Shown: positions 33,257 to 41,996, counted from the first letter of the stretch. The stretch: 64,000 bases of DNA from Psychromarinibacter halotolerans (GCF_029168315.1 NZ_JARGYD010000005.1:1-64000); one strand, 5' to 3'. Notes: generated by a model not told the origin, from the sequence alone. Made by a program: numbers and translations.

Positions 33257-33958
33257 TTATCGACGATCCACCGTCGCAAGGCCATAGACCGATTGAACCT
33301 CGACCCGCCGGGCCCGCATCACGCCCTCGGCGTCGGGCGCGTAGATTACCGTCATGGGAAAGGCGACGTGGCGGCTGAGTTCATCGGCGGTGAAGCCCTT
33401 TAGCCGGCGGTATTCGCCCGTGCAGGCCACGCCGCCGTCCACCGCAGAGGCCGCGCCAAGCCGGACGTGGCTGCGCCGTGCGCCGTCGAACACCACAAGG
33501 GTCCGGCCGCAGACCGAGGGGCCGCGCAGCACGGCCCAGATCCCGGAGAGCGGATCGGCGGTGCCGCCCTGTGTCCTTGGATCGGGGCTGTCGGCGCCGG
33601 GAGGGCGCGGCGAGCCATAGCGCACCACGGTCGGCACACCGGCGTCATAGGCCAATTCCGCCTCGGACTGCCGCCGCCCGGTGTCCGCCGTCTCGGTATA
33701 GCGGTCGGGGGCGGGCAAGCCGTCGCGCACCGCGCCCCACGACCGGGCGCGGTAGGAAAACGGCCGGAAGAACCCGACAGCGCCGGTGCTGTCGACCGCC
33801 GCCGCCACCGAGTACCGGCCCGACGCTTCTTCCGAGGTCAGCCGCAATTCTCCCACCCGGAAGCCCCGGATCGCGATGTCGTACAGGGCTTCGATGCGGT
33901 CGGCGGCAGACGCCGTGGCCGGAAGAAGGGCACACAGAACAAGGGCAAACACGCGCAT
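33257..33958 (-). CDS. Exported DUF3108 family protein
   Basis: The 233-residue product has a signal peptide (MRVFALVLCALLPATASA) and a beta-rich body with the DUF3108 opening IEALYDIAIRGFRVGELRLTSEE and YRARSWG. Two Cys (in VCGRTL and ACTGEY) could form a disulfide in the periplasm. DUF3108 proteins are lipid- or porin-like beta proteins of unknown role. Start 33958 is chosen at the signal peptide. It is divergent from meaB and directly upstream of hrpB. Confidence 0.8.
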   Translation of the reverse strand: MRVFALVLCALLPATASAADRIEALYDIAIRGFRVGELRLTSEEASGRYSVAAAVDSTGAVGFFRPFSYRARSWGAVRDGLPAPDRYTETADTGRRQSEAELAYDAGVPTVVRYGSPRPPGADSPDPRTQGGTADPLSGIWAVLRGPSVCGRTLVVFDGARRSHVRLGAASAVDGGVACTGEYRRLKGFTADELSRHVAFPMTVIYAPDAEGVMRARRVEVQSVYGLATVDRR

Positions 33959-34039
33959 CGGCTGGACATTCCCGCAGGTGAAAGGGCACACAGATGTCAT
34001 CGTGTCGCCTTTGGTGACAGCGGAGTAAAGGGGCGGCAG

Positions 34040-35017
34040 ATGACCGGACCGGACACGCAGACTCTCGCCGACCGCGTCGCAGCCGGAGAGCGCCGCGCGC
34101 TGGCACGCGCGATCACGCTGGTCGAAAGCAACCGGCTGGACCACCGCGCGTCTGCCACGGCGTTGCTGGACGCATTGCCCGACCGGCAGGCACTGCGGAT
34201 CGGGCTGTCCGGCACGCCCGGCGTCGGCAAGTCCACCTTTATCGAGTCATTCGGCCAGTCGCTGACCGGTCAGGGGATGCGCATCGCGGTGCTGGCGGTC
34301 GATCCGTCTTCGGCGCGGTCGGGCGGGTCGATCCTTGGCGACAAGACGCGGATGGAACGTCTTAGCCGCGATCCCAACGCCTTTATCCGCCCGTCGCCGG
34401 CGCAGACCCAGCTGGGCGGTGTCGCCCGCCGCACGCGCGAGGTGATCCGCCTGTGCGAGGCTGCGGGCTATGACGCGGTGATGATCGAAACGGTGGGCGT
34501 GGGCCAGTCCGAGACGATGGTCGCGGACATGACCGACCTGTTCGTTCTGTTGCTTGCGCCTGCGGGGGGCGACGAGTTGCAGGGCGTGAAGCGCGGTATC
34601 ATGGAAATCGCCGACCTGATCCTTGTGAACAAGGCGGACGGCGACCTGAAGCCTGCCGCCGCCCGCACCTGCGCGGACTATGCCGGGGCGCTGCGGCTGT
34701 TGCGCAAGCGGCCGCAGGACCCGGACGGGTTTCCCAAGGCGCTGACCGTCTCGGCGTTGACGGGCGAAGGGATGGACACCGCATGGGCCGACATGCAGGC
34801 GCTGACCGACTGGCGTCGTGAACATGGCCACTGGGATCGGCGGCGCCGGGATCAGGCGCGACACTGGTTTGAAGAGGAAGTCCGCCAAGGTCTTCTGGCG
34901 CGTCTGACCGGTGATGCCGAGGCGAAGGCGCGGATGCAGGCGCTGGGCGAGGCTGTGGCGCGCGGCGAGACGGCACCGACGGCTGCGGCAGAGCAGATGC
35001 TGGCCACCCTGCGCTGA
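34040..35017 (+). CDS. meaB: Methylmalonyl-CoA mutase-associated GTPase MeaB
   Basis: The 325-residue G3E-type GTPase protects and reloads the B12-dependent methylmalonyl-CoA mutase (older name ArgK). It has Walker A GTPGVGKST, VDPSSARSGGSILGDKTRM, IETVGVGQSE and the NKAD guanine motif. The C-terminal part, around HWFEEEV, is the dimerisation arm. ATG 34040 follows AAAGGGGCGGC. The mutase itself is not in the window. A palindromic repeat follows the stop. Confidence 0.95.
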   Translation: MTGPDTQTLADRVAAGERRALARAITLVESNRLDHRASATALLDALPDRQALRIGLSGTPGVGKSTFIESFGQSLTGQGMRIAVLAVDPSSARSGGSILGDKTRMERLSRDPNAFIRPSPAQTQLGGVARRTREVIRLCEAAGYDAVMIETVGVGQSETMVADMTDLFVLLLAPAGGDELQGVKRGIMEIADLILVNKADGDLKPAAARTCADYAGALRLLRKRPQDPDGFPKALTVSALTGEGMDTAWADMQALTDWRREHGHWDRRRRDQARHWFEEEVRQGLLARLTGDAEAKARMQALGEAVARGETAPTAAAEQMLATLR

Positions 35018-35020
35018 CAA

Positions 35021-35047
35021 GGATCTTCCAGAAGATTTTGCCCCCAC
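35021..35047. repeat. Palindrome of the TTCYAGAA family, copy B
   Basis: ATCTTC (35023-35028) CA GAAGAT (35031-35036) is followed by TTTGCCCCC. The core matches two elements at 53319-53334 and 53346-53361; with the first it shares TTCCAGAAGATTNTGCC. It may act as the meaB transcript end or be part of a dispersed repeat family. Confidence 0.45.
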
Positions 35048-35069
35048 GCCTTTCGCCTAGGTGGCGCCC

Positions 35070-35104
35070 TTGACAGAATTCTAATTGCGCACAATTTAAT
35101 TGTG
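35070..35104 (+). promoter_or_regulatory. ohr promoter with OhrR operator
   Basis: TTGACA (35070-35075) is followed by a perfect palindrome CACAATT-T-AATTGTG at 35090-35104, which covers the likely -10 (TTTAAT at 35095). The known OhrR operator core is ACAATT-AATTGT, so this is very probably the site where the reduced repressor blocks ohr-ohrR transcription until peroxide oxidises it. Confidence 0.75.
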
Positions 35105-35133
35105 AATGATATAAATCTGCAAGGAGCTTCCCG

Positions 35134-35556
35134 ATGGTTGCCTACACTTCCACGGTCACCTCGACCGGCGGCCGCAATGGCCATATCGAATCCGACGACG
35201 GCCTGCTGTCCGCCGATGTGGCGATGCCCACGGCGATGGGCGGCACCGGCGACGCCACCAACCCCGAACAACTGTTCGCTGGCGGGTTTGCCGCCTGCTT
35301 CGGCAGCGCCGTCATGGGTGTCGCGAAGAAGCACAAGGCAGATCTGTCGGACGATGACGTCAAGGTCGTGGCCACGGTCGGGATCGCTCAGAACGCCACC
35401 GGCGGCTTCGAACTGACGCTGAAGCTGGATGTCGAGATCGCGCGCGTCGATCAGGACACTGCCGAGGCGATCGCCGCGTCCGCGCACAAGGTCTGCCCCT
35501 ATTCCAATGCGACCCGGGGTAACATAGACGTGGCCGTGACCGCGAAAGCCGTGTGA
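35134..35556 (+). CDS. ohr: Organic hydroperoxide resistance protein
   Basis: This 140-residue thiol peroxidase of the Ohr/OsmC family reduces organic hydroperoxides in the cytoplasm. It has peroxidatic Cys55 (FAACFGSA) and resolving Cys121 (VCPYSNATRGN), plus GGTGDATNPEQLFAGG. ATG 35134 follows AAGGAGCTTCCCG. The gene starts a two-gene operon with ohrR, which begins 3 bases after its stop, and carries an OhrR operator upstream. Confidence 0.96.
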   Translation: MVAYTSTVTSTGGRNGHIESDDGLLSADVAMPTAMGGTGDATNPEQLFAGGFAACFGSAVMGVAKKHKADLSDDDVKVVATVGIAQNATGGFELTLKLDVEIARVDQDTAEAIAASAHKVCPYSNATRGNIDVAVTAKAV

Positions 35557-35559
35557 GCG

Positions 35560-36045
35560 ATGGACAAGTTCGACGATCTTCTGAAGCTGGACCTGCAGGT
35601 CTGCTTCCCGCTGTACGCGGCGTCGAACCTTGTCACGCGCACCTATCGCGGCGTGCTTGAACCGCTGGGCCTGACCTACCCGCAGTACCTTGTGCTTCTG
35701 GTGCTGTGGGAGGCGGACAGCCCGCAGTCGGTGGGATCGCTGGGCGACCGGCTGCATCTGGACAGCGGCACCCTGACCCCGCTGCTGAAACGCATGGAGC
35801 AGGCGGGCCTTGTCCGCCGCTCTCGCGATCCGAAGGACGAACGGCGCGTGCTGGTTGGCCTGACCGACGCCGGACGTGCGCTGAAGGCCGATGCCGCGCG
35901 GGTGCCAGAGACGCTGTTCGACGCGTTCGGGATGTCGGCGGAAGACATCGAAGCCCTGCGCGACCAGTTGCAGGACGTGGTCCGTCGGCTGTCGAAAAAG
36001 GACGTTCCGGCAAAGCCCGGGGAATCCGGGGCGAAACCGGGATGA
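35560..36045 (+). CDS. ohrR: MarR-family organic peroxide sensor OhrR
   Basis: The 161-residue winged-helix repressor has the redox-sensing Cys15 (LQVCFPLYA). It also has the MarR DNA-binding region (residues 55-95: VGSLGDRLHLDSGTLTPLLKRM) and the DERRVLVGLT wing. In characterised OhrR proteins, peroxide oxidation of the N-terminal Cys releases DNA. It is co-transcribed with ohr and should repress both through the palindrome at 35090. The tail after residue 145 is Lys/Gly-rich and not conserved. Confidence 0.95.
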   Translation: MDKFDDLLKLDLQVCFPLYAASNLVTRTYRGVLEPLGLTYPQYLVLLVLWEADSPQSVGSLGDRLHLDSGTLTPLLKRMEQAGLVRRSRDPKDERRVLVGLTDAGRALKADAARVPETLFDAFGMSAEDIEALRDQLQDVVRRLSKKDVPAKPGESGAKPG

Positions 36046-36050
36046 ATCAC

Positions 36051-36078
36051 TTGACGCCCGGTTTGAATTGCCTTTAAA
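36051..36078 (+). promoter_or_regulatory. Putative rpmB promoter
   Basis: TTGACG (36051-36056), a 16-base spacer and TTTAAA (36073-36078) lie 66 bases before rpmB and just after the ohrR stop. This would give rpmB transcription independent of peroxide control. Confidence 0.55.
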
Positions 36079-36144
36079 GCACCCGAACTGAATTCAAGGC
36101 GTCGCTTGTGCGGCGTCTGCCCGCTTTTAGCCGAGGATGAAACC

Positions 36145-36432
36145 ATGTCGCGCCGCTGCGAACTGACCGGAAAAGGTCCGATGGTTGGCAACAACGTCAG
36201 CCACGCCAACAACAAGACCAAGCGTCGCTTTCTGCCGAACCTGAACGACGTGTCGCTGATGTCCGAAACGCTGGGCCGTCCGGTCAAGCTGCGGATCTCT
36301 GCCGCTGCCCTGCGCACGGTGGACCATCGCGGTGGCATCGACGCGTTCCTGGCGAAAGCCAAGGATGCAGAGCTTTCGGCGAACGCTCTGAAGATCAAGA
36401 AAGAAATCGCGAAGGCTCAGGCAGCCGCCTGA
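36145..36432 (+). CDS. rpmB: 50S ribosomal protein L28
   Basis: The 95-residue L28 has MSRRCELTGKGPMVGNNVSH and NKTKRRFLPNL, then a helical C-terminus. It lacks a complete zinc-binding Cys set, so it is the zinc-free form. L28 helps join subunits. ATG 36145 is chosen over an in-frame extension. It is a single gene with its own promoter and shares a terminator region with the converging sirtuin gene. Confidence 0.97.
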   Translation: MSRRCELTGKGPMVGNNVSHANNKTKRRFLPNLNDVSLMSETLGRPVKLRISAAALRTVDHRGGIDAFLAKAKDAELSANALKIKKEIAKAQAAA

Positions 36433-36457
36433 TCCCTTCCGGGTTTCTTGTCTGACG

Positions 36458-36491
36458 GCCTCGTTCCACCGGGAACGGGGCTGTTTGCATT
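36458..36491. terminator. Terminator between rpmB and the sirtuin gene
   Basis: A stem of about 10 bp (GCCTCGTTCC with GGAACGGGGC, one G-T pair; 36458-36467/36472-36481) is followed by TGTTTGCATTT. It lies between converging genes and ends rpmB transcription. Confidence 0.7.
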
Positions 36492-36503
36492 TGTGGCGTA
36501 GCC

Positions 36504-37199
36504 TCAGCTTTCCAGCACCTCTGCGACCCAAGCGGGCACGATCTCTGTCGCCTTGCCCTGTATCTGCGTGTCGAAGTCGCGCGCGTTGGCCGAGGCTTCC
36601 AGGTTCAGTTCCAGCGTCTCTGCACCCGCTTCCCCCGCAAGACGGACGAAACCCGCTGCAGGATAGACCTCGCCCGAGGTGCCGATAGAGACGAACAGGT
36701 CGCATTCGGTCAGGGCCTCGAAGATCTCGTCCATCAGATAGGGCATCTCTCCGAACCAGACGACGTCGGGCCGGGTTGCGGGCTGCTGGCAGGCGGGGCA
36801 GGGGTCCGACGGCGCGGTGACCGCTGGCGACGCCCAGCGGTGCCCGCAGGCGGCGCAGAGCGATCGGGCGAGTTCGCCGTGCATGTGCCAGACCCGCTGG
36901 CTTCCGGCGCGCTCGTGCAGGTCGTCGATGTTCTGGGTGACGATCAGAACCTCGCCATCCGGCAGCCCCTGTTCCAGCCGCGCCAGCGCCGCGTGCGCCA
37001 CGTTCGGCGCGGCGCCAAGGCAGTTCTCGCGGCGGGCGTTGTAGAAGTCGTGCACCAGCGCGGGGTTGCGGGCGAAGCCCTCGGGGGTGGCGACGTCGTT
37101 CAGGTCATAGGTGGTCCACAGCCCGTCCACGTCGCGGAACGTGCCCAGCCCGCTTTCCGCCGAAATCCCCGCGCCGGTCAGGATTACGATCTTCGGCAT
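36504..37199 (-). CDS. cobB: NAD-dependent protein deacylase, class III sirtuin
   Basis: The 231-residue sirtuin removes acyl groups from lysines using NAD. It has GAGISAESGLGTFR, TQNIDDLHERAG, the catalytic His in HMHGE, and a zinc site of two CXXC pairs (CAAC and CPAC). The FYNARREN segment has the Tyr and Arg placed like those that bind succinyl-lysine in SIRT5-type enzymes, so desuccinylase activity is likely. It is divergent from the phosphatase gene, with 91 bases between. Confidence 0.93.
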   Translation of the reverse strand: MPKIVILTGAGISAESGLGTFRDVDGLWTTYDLNDVATPEGFARNPALVHDFYNARRENCLGAAPNVAHAALARLEQGLPDGEVLIVTQNIDDLHERAGSQRVWHMHGELARSLCAACGHRWASPAVTAPSDPCPACQQPATRPDVVWFGEMPYLMDEIFEALTECDLFVSIGTSGEVYPAAGFVRLAGEAGAETLELNLEASANARDFDTQIQGKATEIVPAWVAEVLES

Positions 37200-37290
37200 C
37201 CGCCTTCTCCTGTCTTTCCCTGACCTTGCCCGCCGCCGCCCGCCACGGCAACGCTTGACCTTGCCGCCCGCAGGTCATTTCCTGCGTCGC

Positions 37291-37755
37291 ATGATCCAAA
37301 GTGTCCTGTTCGTCTGCCTTGGCAACATCTGCCGCTCTCCGATGGCCGAAGGCGTGTTCCGTGCGCTGGCAAAGCGCGAGGGGCTGGACCTTGTCATCGA
37401 CAGCGCCGCAACAGGCGACTGGCACACCGGCGATGCGCCCTATCCGCCCGCGATCGAGGCGGCTGCCGCGCGGGGCTATGACATTTCGGGGCAGCGGGCG
37501 CGGCAGGTGAAACCCGCCGATTTCACGCGCTTCGACCTTGTGCTGGCGATGGACGGTTCGAACCTGTCGAACCTTCAGGCCCTGCGGCCCGAGGGTGGGA
37601 CCGAGCCCAAGCTGTTCTTGGATTACGCGCCAGAGACCGGGCGCGATGCGGTACCTGACCCCTATTATACCCGCGACTTCGACGAGGCGCTGGATCTGGT
37701 CGAGGCTGGCGCCGCCGGTCTTCTGAAGGCGATCCGGGGACAGGCCCCGGATTAA
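37291..37755 (+). CDS. Low molecular weight protein tyrosine phosphatase
   Basis: The 154-residue cytoplasmic phosphatase has the P-loop CLGNICRS (Cys9 to Arg15) near its start and the general acid Asp in DPYYTRDFDEA. The nearby DLVLAMDGSNL is also typical. Such enzymes act on phosphotyrosine or phosphoarginine, or in polysaccharide control, and the target here is unknown. ATG 37291 gives the standard short N-terminus (MIQSVLFVCLG). An in-frame upstream extension reads through the sirtuin start and is rejected. Confidence 0.92.
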   Translation: MIQSVLFVCLGNICRSPMAEGVFRALAKREGLDLVIDSAATGDWHTGDAPYPPAIEAAAARGYDISGQRARQVKPADFTRFDLVLAMDGSNLSNLQALRPEGGTEPKLFLDYAPETGRDAVPDPYYTRDFDEALDLVEAGAAGLLKAIRGQAPD

Positions 37756-37777
37756 CGGGCGGCGTCAGAGACCCGCG

Positions 37778-38077
37778 TCAGCGGCAGTGGCTTTCCGCCG
37801 TCGCGCCGAAAACCTTGTAGCGTTTCCAAAACACCTCGTGCGAGGCATTGTCGGACTGGCGGATTTCCTGCGCCATGTGCGGGTCCTTGAAGAACCGCGC
37901 CGCCATCCGCTGGTCGCTGGAAGACAGCGTCCGGTCCGCGACGGCCTGGATGCAGCCGCACAGTTGCGGGCTGGCCCCGGCCCGCGCCGACGACAGGCAC
38001 GCCCGTTCGATCGCGTTCGCGTTGGCTGCGCCTGCGGAGACAACGGTCAACACCGCTGCAACGATCACTTTCCTCAT
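37778..38077 (-). CDS. Small exported cysteine-containing protein
   Basis: The 99-residue product has a signal peptide (MRKVIVAAVLTVVSAGAANA) and a mature part of about 78 residues with four Cys (in ERACLSS, LCGCIQ and the C-terminal SHCR), probably two disulfides. It is helix-rich (SSSDQRMAARFF). The family is not recognised with confidence, though similar short proteins with a CGCIQ segment occur in Roseobacters. It is transcribed in the same direction as the iron genes upstream but separated by 136 bases. Confidence 0.65.
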   Translation of the reverse strand: MRKVIVAAVLTVVSAGAANANAIERACLSSARAGASPQLCGCIQAVADRTLSSSDQRMAARFFKDPHMAQEIRQSDNASHEVFWKRYKVFGATAESHCR

Positions 38078-38213
38078 GGCTTGCTCCCGTCCCGTGTTCG
38101 CGAAGCTGGCGCGAATTGCACAATTCGGACGTTCTGCCAGATTCGCGGCCAACCTCAAAACCAAATTATGGTTACGCCCCGGTATCCTGCAAAGAGTTGA
38201 TAAGGTCGCAGGC

Positions 38214-39296
38214 TTAGCCCCGGACAGGTGACGGAATGCGGACAAGGTGGTTGTCCCACGCGACCGCGTGGCGCGACAGCTCGGCGCCGGGGCTGGAAAT
38301 CAGCCCGGTTCCGGCGGTGAAAACGAACCCGTCCGCCCCGGCGTTCACGCCGCAGACGTCTTCGCTTTCGACGGTTTCGACCAGCTGGGCGTCGTCGGCA
38401 GAGAACACCTGCACCAGCCCGCCGCGCGGCGAGGTGATGGCAAAGCGGTCGCCGCTGTCCGAGAACGACACGCTTCCGGCATAGCCCTGCATCCGGCGAT
38501 GGCCCTCGGGGTCGGCAGAGGCGAACCGCATTTCGCCGCCGCGACGGTGCAAGCCGGCAAGGGGCGGGCTGTCAGCGGCGTCGCCCTGCCACTGCATCGC
38601 GAAGGCGACGAGACCGTCGTCGCGCACCGACAGATGCCGCAACGAATTGCGGCGATAGTCATGCGGAAGGTCGACCGTTTCCAGAAGCTCGCCCCCGATG
38701 GTCACGTAGGACAGGTTCGGCTGCATCATTGGGATGTTCAGCTTGGCGCGGCCGGACGCCGGGTGCGTTTCGATCCCGCCGTTGGCGACGGCCAGCACGT
38801 CGGTGCCGGGGATCAGCAGGGTGTCATGCGGGCCAACACCGCCAGAGTCGAACTCGCCGATCCGGGCGTAGCCGTCCAATGCGTCCCACATGCCGATCAC
38901 GCCGCGCGCGTTCTCGAAGTCGTTCTCGGGGGTGAACAGGATATCCCCGCCCGGAGAGAACGCGCCGTGCCCGTAGAAGTGCCGCCCGGCTGGCGCCTCG
39001 AGCGTGGCGTGGATGCGCCCCGAGGCGCAGTCCAGCACCACGGCGAAGGTGCCGGGGCGGCGGGCAAACGCCACTGCTTCGGGGCGCGAGGGATGCGCCG
39101 CGGCGGCGTGGCCCCGGTCGGGCAGGGGCAGGCGAAACACCTCGGCACCGGTGTCGGTCAGGCCGAACAGGTTATAGGCCCCGCCGGGCAGCTGTGCCGC
39201 GGCAAGATAAGCGGGTGCCCCGGCGTCCGCCCAGCTGACGCGGGGGGTCAGCCCGGTTGCCATGAGCCCTGCAAGGAATCCGCGCCGCGATGCCAT
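38214..39296 (-). CDS. Tat-exported DUF1513 beta-propeller protein
   Basis: The 360-residue protein starts with a twin-arginine signal (MASRRGFLAGLMATG). It has DUF1513 features, with WD-like blades (FSPGGDILFTPENDFENARGVI cut here to GGDILFTPENDF, GGVGPHDTLLIPGTD, SDSGDRFAITSPRGG). DUF1513 genes regularly accompany imelysin and di-haem oxidoreductase genes in iron-uptake clusters. Its start is one base after the imelysin stop (TGATATG), so it is the last gene of a three-gene operon. The exact role is unknown. Confidence 0.88.
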   Translation of the reverse strand: MASRRGFLAGLMATGLTPRVSWADAGAPAYLAAAQLPGGAYNLFGLTDTGAEVFRLPLPDRGHAAAAHPSRPEAVAFARRPGTFAVVLDCASGRIHATLEAPAGRHFYGHGAFSPGGDILFTPENDFENARGVIGMWDALDGYARIGEFDSGGVGPHDTLLIPGTDVLAVANGGIETHPASGRAKLNIPMMQPNLSYVTIGGELLETVDLPHDYRRNSLRHLSVRDDGLVAFAMQWQGDAADSPPLAGLHRRGGEMRFASADPEGHRRMQGYAGSVSFSDSGDRFAITSPRGGLVQVFSADDAQLVETVESEDVCGVNAGADGFVFTAGTGLISSPGAELSRHAVAWDNHLVRIPSPVRG

Positions 39297-39297
39297 A

Positions 39298-40308
39298 TCA
39301 GTCTCCGTCCATTGCGTTAAAACCGGCCCCTACGCCCAGCAGCGGCCCAAGGTCGGTGCCCAGCAACGTGCGGATGCGATCCACGTTTTGTTGCAGGATC
39401 TCGACCTGCAACCGGCCCTGCGGGTCGTCGACGCCCGCGAAAGCCGGGTCGTCTTCCAGTGCCTTGGCCTGCTCGAACGCGCGGTCATAGGCGGCGTCCA
39501 GCGTATCGGTCACGGCCTCCGAGTCTTCCGCCAGCAGGCGCACCAGTTGCCGTGTGCCTTCCAAAGACAGCACCACGTTGCGCAGCGCGCGGCCCGACCG
39601 GCGCGCTTCGGCCCGGGTGGGACGCGGGCGGTCGAAGGTTCCCAACGGACGACCCAGCCGAGTGTCAGAGGTGAACTGAAGGCCCGAAACCACCGCGCCA
39701 AACAGCCGCTGCGCCGCTTCCTCGCGGCTGCGGAAGGTGTCGTTCTCGCCCGCTGTCAACATTACGTCGGCATAGGCGTCCTGCCAGCCGTCAAGGATGG
39801 CTTGGGCGTTGGCCTCGATATCGCGGGCCACGGCGCGGACAAGGGCGCAACGGTAGGCGTCCGGCTCGGCCGTGGTGAACTGCGCATCGTACAGCAGAAA
39901 TTCCATCGCGTAGAAGCCACGCGCCGCGATGGACACATGCGAGAACGCGTCCTGCGTTTCGATCACGGGGTCTTCAGTCTCGATCAGGGTTGCCAGCTCG
40001 CGCGGGGTGAACCCGCGCGTGTCGGGCCAGAACGCCAGCGCGAAGGCGCGGTCCGCGTCCTCGGACGGGCCGAACCGAAGGTGGCTGACCCGCACCCAAG
40101 CGTCGAAGGCCGCGTTCCATGCGGCGCGCAGATCGTGGCTGTCGGCGCTGCAATCGGCCTGCGCGGCGGTGTCCAGATCGGCGGCCCGAAGCGCCAGAGA
40201 CTCGTACCCGGGCAGGATGTGGCGGTCGACGATCGTGGCGATGTCATAGGCCTGCGCGGTCGCGGCAGAGGCGATCAGGGCAAGGCCGGAAAGAAAGGTT
40301 CGCAGCAT
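39298..40308 (-). CDS. Imelysin-family periplasmic protein, divergent copy
   Basis: The 336-residue protein has a signal peptide (MLRTFLSGLALIASAATAQA) and the imelysin fold pattern (AWNAAFDAWVRVSHLRFGP, AFWPDTRG). Imelysins are periplasmic or surface proteins tied to iron uptake. The family GXHXXE motif reads GFYAME here (residues 131-136), with Tyr133 in place of His. This differs from the canonical imelysin at 43028. It starts one base after the di-haem oxidoreductase stop and ends one base before the DUF1513 start. Confidence 0.88.
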   Translation of the reverse strand: MLRTFLSGLALIASAATAQAYDIATIVDRHILPGYESLALRAADLDTAAQADCSADSHDLRAAWNAAFDAWVRVSHLRFGPSEDADRAFALAFWPDTRGFTPRELATLIETEDPVIETQDAFSHVSIAARGFYAMEFLLYDAQFTTAEPDAYRCALVRAVARDIEANAQAILDGWQDAYADVMLTAGENDTFRSREEAAQRLFGAVVSGLQFTSDTRLGRPLGTFDRPRPTRAEARRSGRALRNVVLSLEGTRQLVRLLAEDSEAVTDTLDAAYDRAFEQAKALEDDPAFAGVDDPQGRLQVEILQQNVDRIRTLLGTDLGPLLGVGAGFNAMDGD

Positions 40309-40309
40309 G

Positions 40310-41827
40310 TCAGAGGCTTTCAAGGAATCGGATCAGTGCGGCGCGGTCCTTGGGCGGCATGTCGACCACGGCGTCGCGTTGGGCTTGTGCCTCGCCACCA
40401 TGCCACAGGATCGCCTCCAGAAGCGACCGCGCGCGGCCGTCGTGCAGGAAATAGGTGTGGCCGGATACGGTTTCGGTCAGCCCGATCCCCCACAGGGGCG
40501 GGGTGCGCCATTCGTATCCGTCGGCCCGCGCCTCGGGCCGGTGGTCGGCCAGCCCTTCGCCCATGTCGTGCAGCAGAAGGTCCGAGTAAGGCCAGATCAG
40601 CTGGAAGCTTTGCGCCAATTCGCCCTCCAGCCGGTGCGTGACGAAGGATGGCGTGTGGCAAGAAATACAGCCGGTCTCGTAGAACACCCGCTTGCCGTCC
40701 AGCACCTCGGGGTCGTCCACGTCGCGCCGGGCGGGAACCGCAAGGTTCTTGGAATAGAAGGTCACAAGGTCCAGACCCTGCTGGTCGATCTCGAACACGC
40801 GGTCGTCGCCATCGCCGTGCCGCGCGGCCATGCAGTCCGCCTGAAGGTCGGTGCATTCGCCCGCGCCCGACGTGAACAGCGGGTTCGAGATGCCGATATC
40901 GCCGACGAAAGCGGACGCGGTCTGTTCCATCACCGTGGGGTTGCCCGCCTTCCAGCCGAAGCGGCCCAGCATCGGCATGTCGTGCTGCACGGACCAGACG
41001 ATGTTCGCGCGGCCAGAAATGCCGTCGCCATCCGCGTCGTCCTCGTCCGCGTTGGCAAGGATGTCGGCGGCGGGGATCGCTTCGAGAAGGCCCATGCCCA
41101 GCATGTGCGGCGCCACGCGCGGGCTTAACATCGCATCCGGGTGAAGCGGGCCATAGCCAAGGTCCGCCGCCGTATAGGTCGGCGCGCGCAGGTGCGCGAT
41201 CTCGCCGCCGGACAGCGGCACCTCGATCTCGTCATAGTCGATTTGCAACCGGTACTCGGCCGCGTGACCGGGCAGGGCGAAGTCCTGAAGCTGGGTGCCA
41301 TAGGTCGGTTCGGGCAGGGTGGCGATGTAATCCTCGATCTCGGCGATACCGTCCTCGGGGCTGCCGGGGATCGAGACGCGCAGGAACATCGAAATCGCGG
41401 TGTCGTCCGGGCCCTCGGGCGGGTGGCCGCGCCCGTCTTTCAGGTGGCACCGCTGGCACGACCGCGCGTTGAACAGCGGACCCAGCCCGTCCGAGGCCAG
41501 CGTCGACGACGGGGCCGAGACCCAGATCTTCTTGAACAGCCCGTTGCCGACCTTGAATTCCAGCTCTCCCTCGAAGCCGATGTTGGCCGAGGGCTGCGAA
41601 AAGGCGTCGGCATTGCCGCGCGCGCGAACGGTGGCGGCGCCGGCGGACATTTCCTCGAACCGGGCGGGCGCATCGAAATCGGTGGCGGGCGTGGTGACGC
41701 CGGTGATCCGCGCGGTCTCGTCCTCGGTACGGGGGATGATGGGCAGGTGCGGCTCGTCCAGCGGCCCGGCCTGCGCCGTGACGGCGCCGAGCAGCAGGAA
41801 GAACGGGAAAGAGGCTTGGAACCGCAT
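40310..41827 (-). CDS. Di-haem oxidoreductase (DUF1111) family protein
   Basis: The 505-residue exported protein has two c-type haem motifs, CQRCH (around residue 123) and CISCH (around 402), and a signal peptide ending AQAG. DEDDADGDGISG looks like a calcium-binding loop. Domains of this type resemble thiol oxidoreductases with cytochrome c ends and often sit beside imelysins, perhaps to change the redox state of iron. It is the first gene of the operon with imelysin and DUF1513. It lacks an obvious quinone-binding anchor. Confidence 0.9.
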   Translation of the reverse strand: MRFQASFPFFLLLGAVTAQAGPLDEPHLPIIPRTEDETARITGVTTPATDFDAPARFEEMSAGAATVRARGNADAFSQPSANIGFEGELEFKVGNGLFKKIWVSAPSSTLASDGLGPLFNARSCQRCHLKDGRGHPPEGPDDTAISMFLRVSIPGSPEDGIAEIEDYIATLPEPTYGTQLQDFALPGHAAEYRLQIDYDEIEVPLSGGEIAHLRAPTYTAADLGYGPLHPDAMLSPRVAPHMLGMGLLEAIPAADILANADEDDADGDGISGRANIVWSVQHDMPMLGRFGWKAGNPTVMEQTASAFVGDIGISNPLFTSGAGECTDLQADCMAARHGDGDDRVFEIDQQGLDLVTFYSKNLAVPARRDVDDPEVLDGKRVFYETGCISCHTPSFVTHRLEGELAQSFQLIWPYSDLLLHDMGEGLADHRPEARADGYEWRTPPLWGIGLTETVSGHTYFLHDGRARSLLEAILWHGGEAQAQRDAVVDMPPKDRAALIRFLESL

Positions 41828-41996
41828 TGCAGGAGGTCTCCGGCAGGTGTGTTGGCGGCCTTATCCTATGGAATTTGTCAGAAATAAAGGGGCGGTTTGT
41901 CACGCCCCGCACCCGCCCGCGCGGCGGTCCGGCTTGCGGCCCGTGGAACCGGCCCCATATTCATGTTGGTTGCGGCATGAACCTTCGGAGAGACAG

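Noticed and set aside
39984..40247. Short minus-strand frame inside the imelysin gene and many similar short frames within other genes
   Set aside because: Out-of-frame readings of well-supported genes with no ribosome site or domain.
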